The translations under genes were made by a program, and so were the position numbers. Shown here one piece after another: positions 8,544 through 17,934 of a stretch of DNA of 64,000 nucleotides (positions are counted from its first letter, which is position 1; every line of letters begins with the position of its first letter). The notes under the pieces were generated by a model. The model did no database searches. It saw nothing but the letters and a program-made list of their open reading frames with translations, and was not told where the DNA came from. The DNA is from Rhabdobacter roseus (GTDB lineage: Bacteria; Bacteroidota; Bacteroidia; Cytophagales; Spirosomataceae): the NCBI RefSeq assembly GCF_014202275.1, contig NZ_JACHGF010000004.1, forward strand, positions 208,928 to 272,927, in the 5' to 3' direction.

Positions 8544-10139
8544 CTACTTATCCCACCATACTTTGGTAATGTAGTTGTCGGTACCTTGCCGGGCTACGGT
8601 GCTGTTGTAATGATCCCGGTTGAGCACGGGCTCGTCGTCGGGATAGCGCAACCGTCCCGGAAAGCGTCCGCCCGTTTCGTTGTCGGGGTAGTTGATGGGC
8701 GTAAGCTTGGGGTAGCCCGAGCGCCGTACGTTGGCAAACGACTCGTAGCCATTTAGGAAGGTGGCGGCCCAGTACTGGGTGTTGATTTGTTCGTAGGCCT
8801 TCTCCTTGTCGGCGGTACCCACAAACGGATGGGCCGTGAGGTAGGCCGTGATCTCGGCGTCACTGATGGTGGCGGAGGCGTCGTACTTGGCGAGGTTCTT
8901 CATGGCCCCGGTGACGCCGTTGCGGTATAGCTGCGCCGCATCGCCGGTGATCCAACCCCGAACGGCGGCTTCGGCCAGCAGCAGCTGCGTTTCGCCGTAA
9001 GTAATGAACATCCGGGGTCCGTCGAGCTTGGCGTACACGTCGCGGTTGATGCCCGAGTACTGGTGCTCCTGGGCCGGGTTGGTGGGGTCGTAGCTGGGGT
9101 CTTTGGGGAGCGTGATGCGGTCCAGACCGTTGGGCAGGCCCTTTTGCACGGCCGGGTCGGTATTTTTGGTCGCTACGTTAGTTGGGTCGGTATACACCGC
9201 CACGGTATGTTTGAGGCGGGGATCGTTGTTGTTTTTCAGGAAATCAAAGAACGTCTTGGCGATTTTCCCCGGTGTGCGGGTGGAAACGCTCAGGATGTTA
9301 CTTTGGCCGTTGACGAGCTCTTGCTGGGCTCCGGTGGCGTCGGTACCTTTGATAAACAGATTGTCATCTACCGAGCTAAATACCCCACCCGCGTAGGCTT
9401 TTTTGACCCAGGCTTCCGCGGTAGCGGGTTCTACTTTCGAGAGGCGCATACCCAGGCGCAGCATCAGGGAGTACCCCAATTTTTTCCATTTGGCAATAGC
9501 ACCGTTGTAGGCGATGTCGGCCGCGGCGAAAAGGGGCTGGTTGGCATCCAGCTTGCTGGTCGCGTCTTCCAGCTCGCTCAACATATTGTAGTAAATGTCC
9601 TTTTGGGTATCGTACTTGGGCGTATAGTTTTGCTGGTAGTACCCCTGGCCTGCTTCCGAGTAGGGTACATCGCCGTACATATCCGTCAAGCGTGAAAAAA
9701 CGAGTGTACGCCAGATCCGGACCATCTGGTGCAGGTTGTGGTACTCCGGCTTGTCTTTAGAAAGCTGGAGGGCATCCGCCAATAGCTTGGCCGGACCACC
9801 TTCGGCATCGAAGGTTTTTTTCCAAAGTACCTCGTTGTTGCCCTTGTGGTACACGTACTTGTCGCCGTGAAAATCAAAGATCCCCACGTTGCTGAGCGAG
9901 GCAAATTGCTGCACGAAGGTAGAGCCGTAGTACAAAGTACCCGATTCGTCGCCCTTGGCCGTGCGCAGCTGGGCCGTTGTGAAGAGGAAGGCCGGATTAA
10001 AGCGGTCGGCGGTGACGGCGTTGGGGTCCTTGTTGAGTTCTTCAAAGCCGTTGTCGCAAGCGCTCAGGCCGAGCAGAGCGAAGGAAAATAGTACGGCATA
10101 TAATTTCTTTTTCATATCCATGCGGGTAAAAGGGTTCAT
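8544..10139 (-). CDS. SusD/RagB-family nutrient-binding lipoprotein (pair 1)
   Basis: Surface lipoprotein that caps a SusC transporter and captures its substrate. Lipobox LLGLSAC is followed by NGFEELNKDPNAVTADRF, the signature of the SusD-like_2 family; helices with TPR-like character and the C-terminal MFITYGETQLLLAEAAVRGW segment also fit. The longest frame starts at 10139, 2 bases after the SusC stop; an internal ATG at 10115 (MKKKLYAVLF) gives the cleaner signal peptide and may be the true start. At 531 residues its length is normal. Operon with SusC is clear; the ligand cannot be read from sequence. Confidence 0.92.
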   Translation of the reverse strand: MNPFTRMDMKKKLYAVLFSFALLGLSACDNGFEELNKDPNAVTADRFNPAFLFTTAQLRTAKGDESGTLYYGSTFVQQFASLSNVGIFDFHGDKYVYHKGNNEVLWKKTFDAEGGPAKLLADALQLSKDKPEYHNLHQMVRIWRTLVFSRLTDMYGDVPYSEAGQGYYQQNYTPKYDTQKDIYYNMLSELEDATSKLDANQPLFAAADIAYNGAIAKWKKLGYSLMLRLGMRLSKVEPATAEAWVKKAYAGGVFSSVDDNLFIKGTDATGAQQELVNGQSNILSVSTRTPGKIAKTFFDFLKNNNDPRLKHTVAVYTDPTNVATKNTDPAVQKGLPNGLDRITLPKDPSYDPTNPAQEHQYSGINRDVYAKLDGPRMFITYGETQLLLAEAAVRGWITGDAAQLYRNGVTGAMKNLAKYDASATISDAEITAYLTAHPFVGTADKEKAYEQINTQYWAATFLNGYESFANVRRSGYPKLTPINYPDNETGGRFPGRLRYPDDEPVLNRDHYNSTVARQGTDNYITKVWWDK

Positions 10140-10141
10140 CC

Positions 10142-13100
10142 TTAGAATTTCAAATTGACGTTGAATCCGTAGCTCCGGGTAGGTGGCAGGGCCGTAGATT
10201 CGAGCCCCTGATCGTTACCCGCCGAGATATTCGTTTCCGGGTCCAGGCCGGGCGTGTGCTTCATCAGGATCTGCAGGTTGCGGCCCACCAGCGACAGGCT
10301 GGCCCCTTTGATAAACCCGATCTTTTCGTAGAGGGCGCGGGGTAGGTTGTAGGTGAGCGAAACGTAGCGCAGCTTGATGAAACTGGCGTCGTAGAGGTAG
10401 TCGTCGAGCGCATCGCGTCTTCTGACCACGATGGCCCGGTTGTTGACGCGGTCGGCCGTCACCCGAAATGTATTCACTTCACCGCCCTCGGTTACACCTG
10501 GCACTACCGCCCCTTCGGCTCTACCAAGCAGCGAGCCGGGTGACATGCCGCGGTGATCGAGGCTATAGTTGGTTTCGGAGTAAATCTTGCCACCAAACTT
10601 ACCATCTACCTGGGCCGACAGGGTGAAGGCTTTGTAGTTAAAGGTATTGATGACGCCCGTCGTCCAGCGGTGAATGCCCGTGCCGAAGGCCACCACGTCC
10701 GTCGGGACAATGGGAAGACCCGTGGCGTCGATAATATCCTGGCCCTGCTCGTTGCGTTTGATGGTGCGCCCCACAATCTGCGAGTACTCTTCGCCCACTA
10801 TGTGTTTGATAAAGGCCTTGCCCGCCGTCACGAGGGTAAACTCGTCTCGGGTATCGGAGATTTTGAGTACTTTGCTCTTGTTGTAGGCCGCGTTGAAGGA
10901 AATATCCCAGCTAAAATCATCGCTGAGCACGGGCTTCCCCGTGAGGAGTAGCTCAACGCCCCGGTTACGGATCTGGCCCACGTTGACCAGTACGCCCGAG
11001 TACCCGCTGGTCGAGGAAATACTCTCCAGGGCGATGTCGTTGGTTGTGAGCCGGTTGTAAGCCGCTACATCCAGGCCGAGCCGGTTGTTGAGCAAGCGCA
11101 GATCCAGACCTACCTCCAGCTCATCCACATTCAGCGGACGCAGGTTGGGGTTAGGGAGCGTGGTACCGTTGATGGTACCCAGCGGGCGGCCCCCGTAGCT
11201 GTAAGGCAATAGGCCGTAGGTTTGGTACAAATTATAAGGATCGGTATCACCGCCCACCGAGGCGTAGGCCGCTCGGAGCTTAGCAAACGTCACGGCCTTG
11301 GGTAGCTGGATGGCATCCGAGAGCACAAAGCTCATCCCCACCGACGGGTAAAAGAAGTTGTTGGAGGCGGGATTCAAGGTCGAGAACCAATCGTTCCGGC
11401 CGGTAACGTTCAGGAACAGGTAGTTTTTGTAGCTTAGCTCGGCAGTACCGAAGAGGGAGTTGATTTTTTTATCGTAAATACCCGTGGTGGTATTGCGCAC
11501 TGAGGTATTGTTGAGCACGTGCAGCTGGGGAATCACAATCCCCGAGCCGACAATGGTGGTCGTTTCCCGGTGCTGGGACATCAGGTTCCCCCCCAGATTT
11601 ACGTTCAGGTTAAAGCTTTGCCCCAGGGGTCTGTCCAGGCCAATGAGCCCTTCGAAGTTCCGCTCGTAGAAGGTCTGGCCGTTGAGGTCGATCTGGCCGT
11701 TGGGCCGGTAGCCGGTACCTTCCGGTACTATTTTGTTGGCTTTGAAATTGAAGTAATCCTGCCCGGCTCTTCCTTGGATAAAAAGCCAGTCGAAGATGTT
11801 CCAGCGAGCGCTGACGTTGGTAATGAAGCGGTCCTTCTGGGTTTTGTTGCTAATCCGGTTGAGTACGTAGTACGGGTTGGTGGCGTTCAGGTCGGTACCC
11901 AGGTTTTTCTCCTTAAAATTGGCGTCGTAGCCCGGGGCCAGGGCGCTGGTGGGCATGTTGCTATTGACCCACAGAATGGTACCGGCCATGTTGCTTTGGC
12001 TACTGGTAAATACGTAGCGGTTATCGACCTGCTCGTTGATATAGTCTACATTCGCGCTGATAGTCAAGTTGTTGGCCACGGTTTGGCTCATGCTCAGGCT
12101 GATGTTGTCCCGGCGCATGGTAGCATTGGGGATAATCCCCTTGTTGCGCATGTCCGTTACGCCCAGCCGGAACGAGCCCTTGTCGCTTCCGCCCGAGAAA
12201 GAGATATTGTTGGCCGTGGTATGGCCCGTGCCGTAAAAATCTTCCAGTACCTGATCCTTGACGTAGGAATAGGGCCGCATGACCCCGTCCAGCTGAATGG
12301 TGGGCGAGCCGTCGTAGCGCGAGCCCCAGTGGTTCTGGCCGTGGTTGGCGGCGTCGGTTTGGCTGGCGGGTTTTACGCCTCCGTAGCCCTGTCCGTATTC
12401 TTTTTGTAGCTGCCACAGAAAGAAAGGTACCTCAAAGGTATTGTTGCTGTTGAATTCAACCCCGATGCCTTTGTTGCCCTTGCCCGACTTGGTCGTAATA
12501 ATGATAGCCCCGTTTTTGGCCCGGGACCCGTAGAGCGCGGCGGCGGTAGCCCCTTTCAGTACGCTTATTTCCTCGATGTCGTCGGGGTTGATACTCGAAA
12601 TATTATCGCCCCAGTCGGGGCTTTCGTTGTTGGCCCGGCCAAACTGGGTGTTGTCCATGGGCAGGCCGTTGATGATGTAGAGCGGCTGGTTGGTACCGTT
12701 GATGGAGGTATTGCCCCGAATCGTGACCCGGCTCGAGCCCGCCGCCCCGGTAGCCGCTGGCGAAACGTTCACACCCGCTACTTTTCCGGTCAGGGAGTTG
12801 GCGATGTTGGTCTCCCGGGTTTTAACCAACGACTCGCCGCCCACGCGGGTTACCGAGTACCCCAGGGCCTTGGTTTCCTTTTTGATACCCAGCGCCGTCA
12901 CTACCACTTCGTTTAGCGACTTGGTATCCGTGGTCAGTTTTATGGTGAGAGTGGTACTATTACCCACCCGTACCTCCTGCGCCTGGTAACCCACAAACGA
13001 GAACACCAGCACGGCATCAGCGCCCGGTACGTTGATCGAAAAGTGGCCCTCGCCGTCGGTCGTAGTACCCTGCTGGGTACCTTTCACCAGCACGTTCACC

Positions 13101-13321
13101 CCCGGCAGGCCCTCGCCCGTTTCGTCGGTTACTTTTCCCTTGATGGTTTCCAGCGGGGCCATTAGGTCCTTTTGGTCCGTTTTGTTTTCCCAAAATTCGG
13201 GAGCAAACGGCGCGGCGGCCCGGCCGGGTGCCGACAGCAGCACCAGGGCCAGCAGTAGGCTACCCCTCTGGCCAAATAGCGCGAAAAGAGAGCCCTTTTG
13301 TGGTAAATTTTCCTTCTTCAT
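10142..13321 (-). CDS. SusC/RagA family TonB-linked outer membrane transporter (pair 1)
   Basis: Outer-membrane beta-barrel that imports a large nutrient using TonB energy, 1059 residues. After the signal peptide comes a CarboxypepD_reg-like domain (GKVTDETGEGLPGVNVLVKG), the TonB-box-like SLNEVVVTALG, then the plug (SRVTIRGNTSINGTNQPLYI, ISVLKGATAAALYGSRAKNG) and a 22-strand-type barrel ending in the aromatic Phe (NVNLKF). The SusD partner starts 2 bases after its stop codon. A divergent DapA-like gene and a rhamnosidase nearby suggest a sugar or sugar-acid substrate, which is inference. No clear promoter was found in the 433-base upstream gap. Confidence 0.95.
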   Translation of the reverse strand: MKKENLPQKGSLFALFGQRGSLLLALVLLSAPGRAAAPFAPEFWENKTDQKDLMAPLETIKGKVTDETGEGLPGVNVLVKGTQQGTTTDGEGHFSINVPGADAVLVFSFVGYQAQEVRVGNSTTLTIKLTTDTKSLNEVVVTALGIKKETKALGYSVTRVGGESLVKTRETNIANSLTGKVAGVNVSPAATGAAGSSRVTIRGNTSINGTNQPLYIINGLPMDNTQFGRANNESPDWGDNISSINPDDIEEISVLKGATAAALYGSRAKNGAIIITTKSGKGNKGIGVEFNSNNTFEVPFFLWQLQKEYGQGYGGVKPASQTDAANHGQNHWGSRYDGSPTIQLDGVMRPYSYVKDQVLEDFYGTGHTTANNISFSGGSDKGSFRLGVTDMRNKGIIPNATMRRDNISLSMSQTVANNLTISANVDYINEQVDNRYVFTSSQSNMAGTILWVNSNMPTSALAPGYDANFKEKNLGTDLNATNPYYVLNRISNKTQKDRFITNVSARWNIFDWLFIQGRAGQDYFNFKANKIVPEGTGYRPNGQIDLNGQTFYERNFEGLIGLDRPLGQSFNLNVNLGGNLMSQHRETTTIVGSGIVIPQLHVLNNTSVRNTTTGIYDKKINSLFGTAELSYKNYLFLNVTGRNDWFSTLNPASNNFFYPSVGMSFVLSDAIQLPKAVTFAKLRAAYASVGGDTDPYNLYQTYGLLPYSYGGRPLGTINGTTLPNPNLRPLNVDELEVGLDLRLLNNRLGLDVAAYNRLTTNDIALESISSTSGYSGVLVNVGQIRNRGVELLLTGKPVLSDDFSWDISFNAAYNKSKVLKISDTRDEFTLVTAGKAFIKHIVGEEYSQIVGRTIKRNEQGQDIIDATGLPIVPTDVVAFGTGIHRWTTGVINTFNYKAFTLSAQVDGKFGGKIYSETNYSLDHRGMSPGSLLGRAEGAVVPGVTEGGEVNTFRVTADRVNNRAIVVRRRDALDDYLYDASFIKLRYVSLTYNLPRALYEKIGFIKGASLSLVGRNLQILMKHTPGLDPETNISAGNDQGLESTALPPTRSYGFNVNLKF

Positions 13322-13754
13322 ATAACTAAGCTGGGTTTAAAGGTTTAGGACAATAATCCTCTCTGCTTAGGGAAATCAAAAAGCCAGAGAAGCGTATACA
13401 AGCATTACTGGGAATTTCGCGCAGTGGACCAGTACTTTATTTTTACTTTTTATTAAAAAAATGAAAAAACACGGAGGCTTCTTTTTGCGGGAAAAGAACG
13501 GAAGCTGAAAACGTCCTATTCATAGTTGATAAGATACGGCAGTTACAAGGTACTTGCTCAGAAAAGTACTGTTTGTGCCGGGCATCAGCGCCTTCTCTTT
13601 TAGGACGGGCGCAGGCCAAAGCAGCGGCCACCGCCTAGGGAGCTTCACACAAAATTCCGAAAAAGTAAGCCGGAGATATAGTACCCGTAGTGGGTATCTG
13701 CCGTATTTGTTTAGAAAGCCTGCCTATTTGCTAAGCTCCTAAACCTTACTGAGA
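13322..13754. other. Divergent intergenic region between SusC (pair 1) and the DapA-like gene
   Basis: This 433-base AT-richer stretch separates two diverging genes and must hold both promoters. I found no exact TAnnTTTG box on either strand and no hairpin of note. Short open frames here show no coding character. Confidence 0.5.
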
Positions 13755-14825
13755 ATGAATGACTACGGCCACCGTCGCGAATTTTTAAGAAAGCTACTAC
13801 CCGCCACCTTGGGTTTGGTGGCAGCTCCGGAAATGATCCCAGCTTGGTCGGCCAGCCCGACTACGCACAAAGTACCCGTACCCGCCGGGAACCTGGCCCA
13901 CGAAAAGAAGCTGGTGCCCGTGATGCTCACGCCCTACCAGGCCGATGGCCGCATTCATTTCGATCAGGTTTCGCGGCTCATTGATTTTTACCTACAGGCG
14001 GGGGCCAAAGGTTTTTTTGCCAATTGCCTCAGTAGCGAAATGTACTTCATGGATGACCCCGAGCGGATCGCTCTGACGCGCCACGTGGTGAAGTATGTCA
14101 ACGGCCAGGTACCCGTCGTTTCCACGGGTTCGTTTGGTACTTCGCTGCGAGAAAAAGTTGCGTTTGCCAAAAAAATCCAGGATACGGGCGCCGACGCGAC
14201 GATCCTCATCACCAGCCATTTTGCCCAAAAGAGCGAGAGCGACGCGATTTTGATGGAAAATTTTGAACGCTTTTTTGAACAGGTAGGTACCATGAAACTA
14301 GGTACCTACGAATGCCCCTCGCCCTACAAGCGCGTGCTGTCTCCCGAGGTATTTAAGTTTCTGGTGTCCAATCCCCACTTCGTATATCACAAGGATACGT
14401 CGGAAGACCTGAACAGTATCACGGCCAAGCTGGGCGTCTCGGCCGGGACGCGCATGGAGCTTTACAATGCCCACACCGCCACCGCGCTGGAATCCCTGCG
14501 GCGGGGGGCCAAAGGTACCTCGCCCATTGCGGCCAATTTTTATCCCGAAATGCACCGCTGGCTGTGCGAGCAGGCTGCGAATCCGGCCAAGGCAGAAGAG
14601 GCCGCCTGGCTTCAGGCCGAAATGGCGCGGATGGAACCCATCATTTCAAAAATGTACCCCGTGAGCGCCAAGTACTTCCTGCAAAAAAGGGGCTTGCCCA
14701 TCCAAACTACCTGCCGGTCTAATACCAAGCAACTACTTCCTGAGCAGCGGCACGTTCTCGATGATGCCTACCAGACCTTCCTGGGCTGGTGCGAGCGCCT
14801 GGGCGTAACGCCCGCCCGAGGCTAG
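13755..14825 (+). CDS. Exported dihydrodipicolinate synthase-family aldolase/lyase
   Basis: Class I pyruvate-type aldolase of the DapA/NanA superfamily, 356 residues. The Schiff-base lysine is K213 in YHKDTSE and the partner tyrosine Y185 in GTYECPSPYKR; the TIM-barrel pattern VPVMLTPYQADGRI starts near residue 54. Unlike biosynthetic DapA it has an N-terminal extension with RREFLRKLLPATLG, which resembles a twin-arginine signal, so it is probably exported. This argues for a catabolic role on sugar acids taken up with the divergent SusC/SusD pair rather than lysine synthesis. The specific substrate is not determinable. Confidence 0.82.
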   Translation: MNDYGHRREFLRKLLPATLGLVAAPEMIPAWSASPTTHKVPVPAGNLAHEKKLVPVMLTPYQADGRIHFDQVSRLIDFYLQAGAKGFFANCLSSEMYFMDDPERIALTRHVVKYVNGQVPVVSTGSFGTSLREKVAFAKKIQDTGADATILITSHFAQKSESDAILMENFERFFEQVGTMKLGTYECPSPYKRVLSPEVFKFLVSNPHFVYHKDTSEDLNSITAKLGVSAGTRMELYNAHTATALESLRRGAKGTSPIAANFYPEMHRWLCEQAANPAKAEEAAWLQAEMARMEPIISKMYPVSAKYFLQKRGLPIQTTCRSNTKQLLPEQRHVLDDAYQTFLGWCERLGVTPARG

Positions 14826-14950
14826 AAGCAGTGTAGGGGGTACTTTCAAGGTACCTCAAGGTACTTTTTTCCAAGGCCTGAAAACGAAGAAAAAACTTGC
14901 GATTCCATTTTTTCGTTATATTCACACATTGAATGTAAACAGAGGTAGTT

Positions 14951-15127
14951 ATGAAAGCGCCCATGAGTGATTTAGTACGTCGTATTCTCTCCGATCGCCG
15001 CCTGGCGAAGGAATTTATGGGTAAAGTGATCAAGGGAGCCCGGTCAGAGGAGGGACAGTATATTCAGGTAGATGGGAAAAGCTATAAGATACTTTCCGGA
15101 TCGTCCCCCGAGCTTGTTAAGAAGTAG
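14951..15127 (+). CDS. Small hypothetical protein (58 residues)
   Basis: The frame from ATG 14951 to TAG 15127 encodes a basic N-terminal half (MSDLVRRILSDRRLAKEF) and a short beta-like tail (GQYIQVDGKSYKILSG). No family recognised. It ends 15 bases before the membrane-protein gene at 15143, on the same strand and apparently in the same transcript, and the gap before it carries three GGTAC words. The tidy operon-like spacing and amphipathic composition support a real gene. Possibly a small regulator or partner of the membrane protein; that is a guess. Confidence 0.55.
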   Translation: MKAPMSDLVRRILSDRRLAKEFMGKVIKGARSEEGQYIQVDGKSYKILSGSSPELVKK

Positions 15128-15142
15128 CGCCTTCCTTTTCAG

Positions 15143-15943
15143 ATGAATATTGCCTTTGGTGCACTTCTTATCTTTTTGTTGCTCTTTCCGGGCATCATTT
15201 TTCGTATTGCTTACCTGGAGGGGCCCTACAGCCGCAGGATCATCCAATCCTCGCTCGTCGACGAGCTTATTCTCTCCCTGGTTCCGGCCTTTATTATTCA
15301 GTTTGCTGGCTACTTGCTCATCGAAAACGTTCCGCTTTTTCGGTATGGCGTGGACGAAAGAATGTTCTACTACCTGCTTACGGGGCATTCCAACATTGAT
15401 TTTACTCAAATAGAGCAAAGTGTCTTCCGGTTTTTTATGTATCAACTGACGGCATTTTTGATCGCCTTTAGCCTGGGGAAGCTACTAAGGGTGGTGGTCT
15501 TGAGAAAAGGACTTGACGTACGGTACCGCTCGCTGAGTGTATTCAATGACTGGTACTATCTGCTGAGGGGAAAGTTGAAGATGGATACCCAGGAACAGCT
15601 ACCTATCATGGCCGTCTACGTAGACGCCCTTGTAGAGACCAAGGAGGGAAGCTACCTGTACTGTGGCCTGATCAATGACTTCTTTCTTTCCAAGGATAAC
15701 GGCCTGGACCGTCTGTATTTCAGAGAAGTATACCGGCGGAGACTGGATAAAGATTACGAAAAAGAGTCATCGGATGAAACGACCGGAGCCAAATGGCTGG
15801 ACGCTCGCTACTACGAGATGCCGGGTGAAATTTTTGTCATTCCCTACGCCCAAATCAAAAATTTAAACGTGAGGTACCTGTATCTGGTAGAAGGTACTCC
15901 CGCCTCCGATTTGGAGGACGAAGGTATTTTCATGGAGGCGTAA
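15143..15943 (+). CDS. Hypothetical membrane protein with cytoplasmic C-terminal domain
   Basis: Protein of 266 residues. Three hydrophobic segments are visible (about 2-22, 42-65 and 95-115), followed by a soluble domain (about 130-266) with MAVYVDALVETKEGSYLYCG and DFFLSKDNGLDRLYF. This layout, a few membrane helices plus a beta-rich domain that includes the phrase SKDNGLDRL, recalls DUF6338-type proteins of unknown function, but I am unsure of the family. It follows the 58-residue gene by 15 bases. It has relatively few of the GGTAC words common elsewhere. No function can be assigned. Confidence 0.65.
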   Translation: MNIAFGALLIFLLLFPGIIFRIAYLEGPYSRRIIQSSLVDELILSLVPAFIIQFAGYLLIENVPLFRYGVDERMFYYLLTGHSNIDFTQIEQSVFRFFMYQLTAFLIAFSLGKLLRVVVLRKGLDVRYRSLSVFNDWYYLLRGKLKMDTQEQLPIMAVYVDALVETKEGSYLYCGLINDFFLSKDNGLDRLYFREVYRRRLDKDYEKESSDETTGAKWLDARYYEMPGEIFVIPYAQIKNLNVRYLYLVEGTPASDLEDEGIFMEA

Positions 15944-15978
15944 CTAGTAAACTCCGCCCCGTAGGTACTTTTTCTATC

Positions 15979-17925
15979 ATGAACGCATTTGTACAAAAAG
16001 CAAAGTACCTGCTCCTGGGGGTACTTACGGGTGCCTCCGTGGCCCTGGCGCAGCCCGCCGAAACCGTCACGTCCTGGAAGGGATTTGATAAGGTAGAATT
16101 TGCCCTGGAAGGTACTTCGGCCTACTACGTAAAGCCCCGGCAGGCCCGGCCCGGCAATCCCTGGGTGTGGCGGGCGCACTTTCCTACCTGGCATACCGAG
16201 ATGGACAGTATCCTGCTCACGCGGGGTTTTCACGTGGCCTATATCAATACGAATGACCTGTTCGGCCACCCGCAGGCCATGCAGCGCTGGGACGCTTTCT
16301 ATAAGTACCTGACGCAGGAAAAACAATTCGCTCCTAAGGTAGCGCTGGAGGGCGTGAGCCGAGGCGGGCTGTACGTATACGGCTGGGCGAAACGCAACCC
16401 CGACAAGGTGAGCTGCATCTATGCCGAAGCGCCCGTGTGCGACCCGCGCAGCTGGCCCGGCGGAAAAGGCAAAGGCCAGGGCTCGCCCAAAGACTGGACC
16501 CGCTGGCTGGATCTCTACGGCCTGGATGAGGCAAAAGCCGCCGCCTTCGATGACATTCCGCTTAATGACCTGGCCGGACTGGCGGCCTTCAAAGTACCCA
16601 TTGTACACGTCATTGGCCTGCGCGACGAAATCGTGCCGCCCGACGAAAACACCTACCCGCTGGTGCAAAACTACCTGAAGCTGGGCGGGCCTATCAGCGT
16701 GTACCCCATGACGCGCGGCGCGCAGACGCTCTCAGGGCACCATTTCCCCATCGAACACCCGGAGCGCTTCGCCGATTTCATCGAGCAGCACAGCCTGCCG
16801 GGGCAGAAGCCGCTGCCCCGCACACCCTACCTGGTACCTAACCTGGGGTTGAGTCAGTCTTTGGAGAAATTTGAAAAAACAAAAGCCGGTACGGTGGCTT
16901 TTTTGGGTGGCTCCATTACGCACAATCCGGGTTGGCGCAATAAGGTGTCAAAGTACCTTCAGGAGCGTTTTCCAGGTACCCAGTTTACGTTTATTACCGC
17001 GGGCATTCCGTCACTGGGAAGTACCCCGCACGCGTTCCGCTTTGGGCGCGATGTATTACAGCACGGTACCCCCGACCTGCTTTTTGTGGAAAGTGCCGTC
17101 AATGACCGTACCAATGGTTTTAGTGAAAAAGCCCAGGTACGGGCGCTGGAAGGGATTTTGCGGCAGGCTCATGCGGCCAATCCCGCCGTGGACGTGGTGC
17201 TGATGGCCTTTGCCGACCCGGATAAGTTTGGCGACTACGACGCGGGCCGCGAGCCGACGGAGGTGGCTGTACACCGCCGCGTGGCGGTCCACTACGGAGC
17301 TGCGTTCGTCAATCTTTCCAGGGAGGTCTACGACCGCGTGCGGGCGGGGGAATTTTCCTGGGAGTACGATTTCAAAGACTTGCACCCCTCGCCCTTCGGG
17401 CAGGAAATTTATTTCCAAACGCTGAAAGAGCTGCTAGGTACCAAGTACCCCGAAAGTACCTCTGGTACCTCCGTACTACCCAAGCCGCTAGATGCCTTCT
17501 CGTACGAGCGCGCGCGCTACCGCCAGCCCGACGAAAGTACCCAGCGAAAGGGCTTTACGCTCAACCCCGCCTGGGAGCCCAACCACAAGGTACCTACCCG
17601 CGCCGGGTTCGTACAAGTACCCATGCTAGTGGGTGAGCAGCCGGGCGCTTCCTTCGAGCTGACCTTCAGCGGGCGCGCCGTGGGGATCGCCGTTGTTTCC
17701 GGGCCGGATGCGGGTACTGTGACCTACCGCATCGACGGACAAAAAACCCAAACCCTTGATCTGTTTACCCAGTGGAGTCCGCAGCTGCACCTGCCGTGGT
17801 ACCTCGTCCTGGCCGACGAGCTCAAGCCCGGCCCGCACCGGCTGCGGGTGTCGATCGCTGACCGCAAAAACCCGCAAAGTACCGGCACGGCCTGCCGGAT
17901 CGTTTACTTTCTGGTCAATGAATAA
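15979..17925 (+). CDS. Exported esterase fused to an SGNH/GDSL hydrolase
   Basis: Two hydrolases in one 648-residue chain behind a signal peptide. The N-terminal alpha/beta-hydrolase domain (about 35-275) has nucleophile S127 in GVSRGG and resembles acyl or acetyl esterases. The C-terminal SGNH domain (about 300-480) has S312 in GGSIT, the VND block with Asn, and the DLHPSPFG Asp-His block. A final beta-sandwich-like region (about 500-648) ends VYFLVNE. Such pairs commonly remove acetyl groups from polysaccharides, consistent with the rhamnosidase and SusC/SusD genes nearby, though the substrate is inferred. It ends 9 bases from the convergent DUF1338 gene. Confidence 0.8.
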   Translation: MNAFVQKAKYLLLGVLTGASVALAQPAETVTSWKGFDKVEFALEGTSAYYVKPRQARPGNPWVWRAHFPTWHTEMDSILLTRGFHVAYINTNDLFGHPQAMQRWDAFYKYLTQEKQFAPKVALEGVSRGGLYVYGWAKRNPDKVSCIYAEAPVCDPRSWPGGKGKGQGSPKDWTRWLDLYGLDEAKAAAFDDIPLNDLAGLAAFKVPIVHVIGLRDEIVPPDENTYPLVQNYLKLGGPISVYPMTRGAQTLSGHHFPIEHPERFADFIEQHSLPGQKPLPRTPYLVPNLGLSQSLEKFEKTKAGTVAFLGGSITHNPGWRNKVSKYLQERFPGTQFTFITAGIPSLGSTPHAFRFGRDVLQHGTPDLLFVESAVNDRTNGFSEKAQVRALEGILRQAHAANPAVDVVLMAFADPDKFGDYDAGREPTEVAVHRRVAVHYGAAFVNLSREVYDRVRAGEFSWEYDFKDLHPSPFGQEIYFQTLKELLGTKYPESTSGTSVLPKPLDAFSYERARYRQPDESTQRKGFTLNPAWEPNHKVPTRAGFVQVPMLVGEQPGASFELTFSGRAVGIAVVSGPDAGTVTYRIDGQKTQTLDLFTQWSPQLHLPWYLVLADELKPGPHRLRVSIADRKNPQSTGTACRIVYFLVNE

Positions 17926-17934
17926 ATACCTTTG

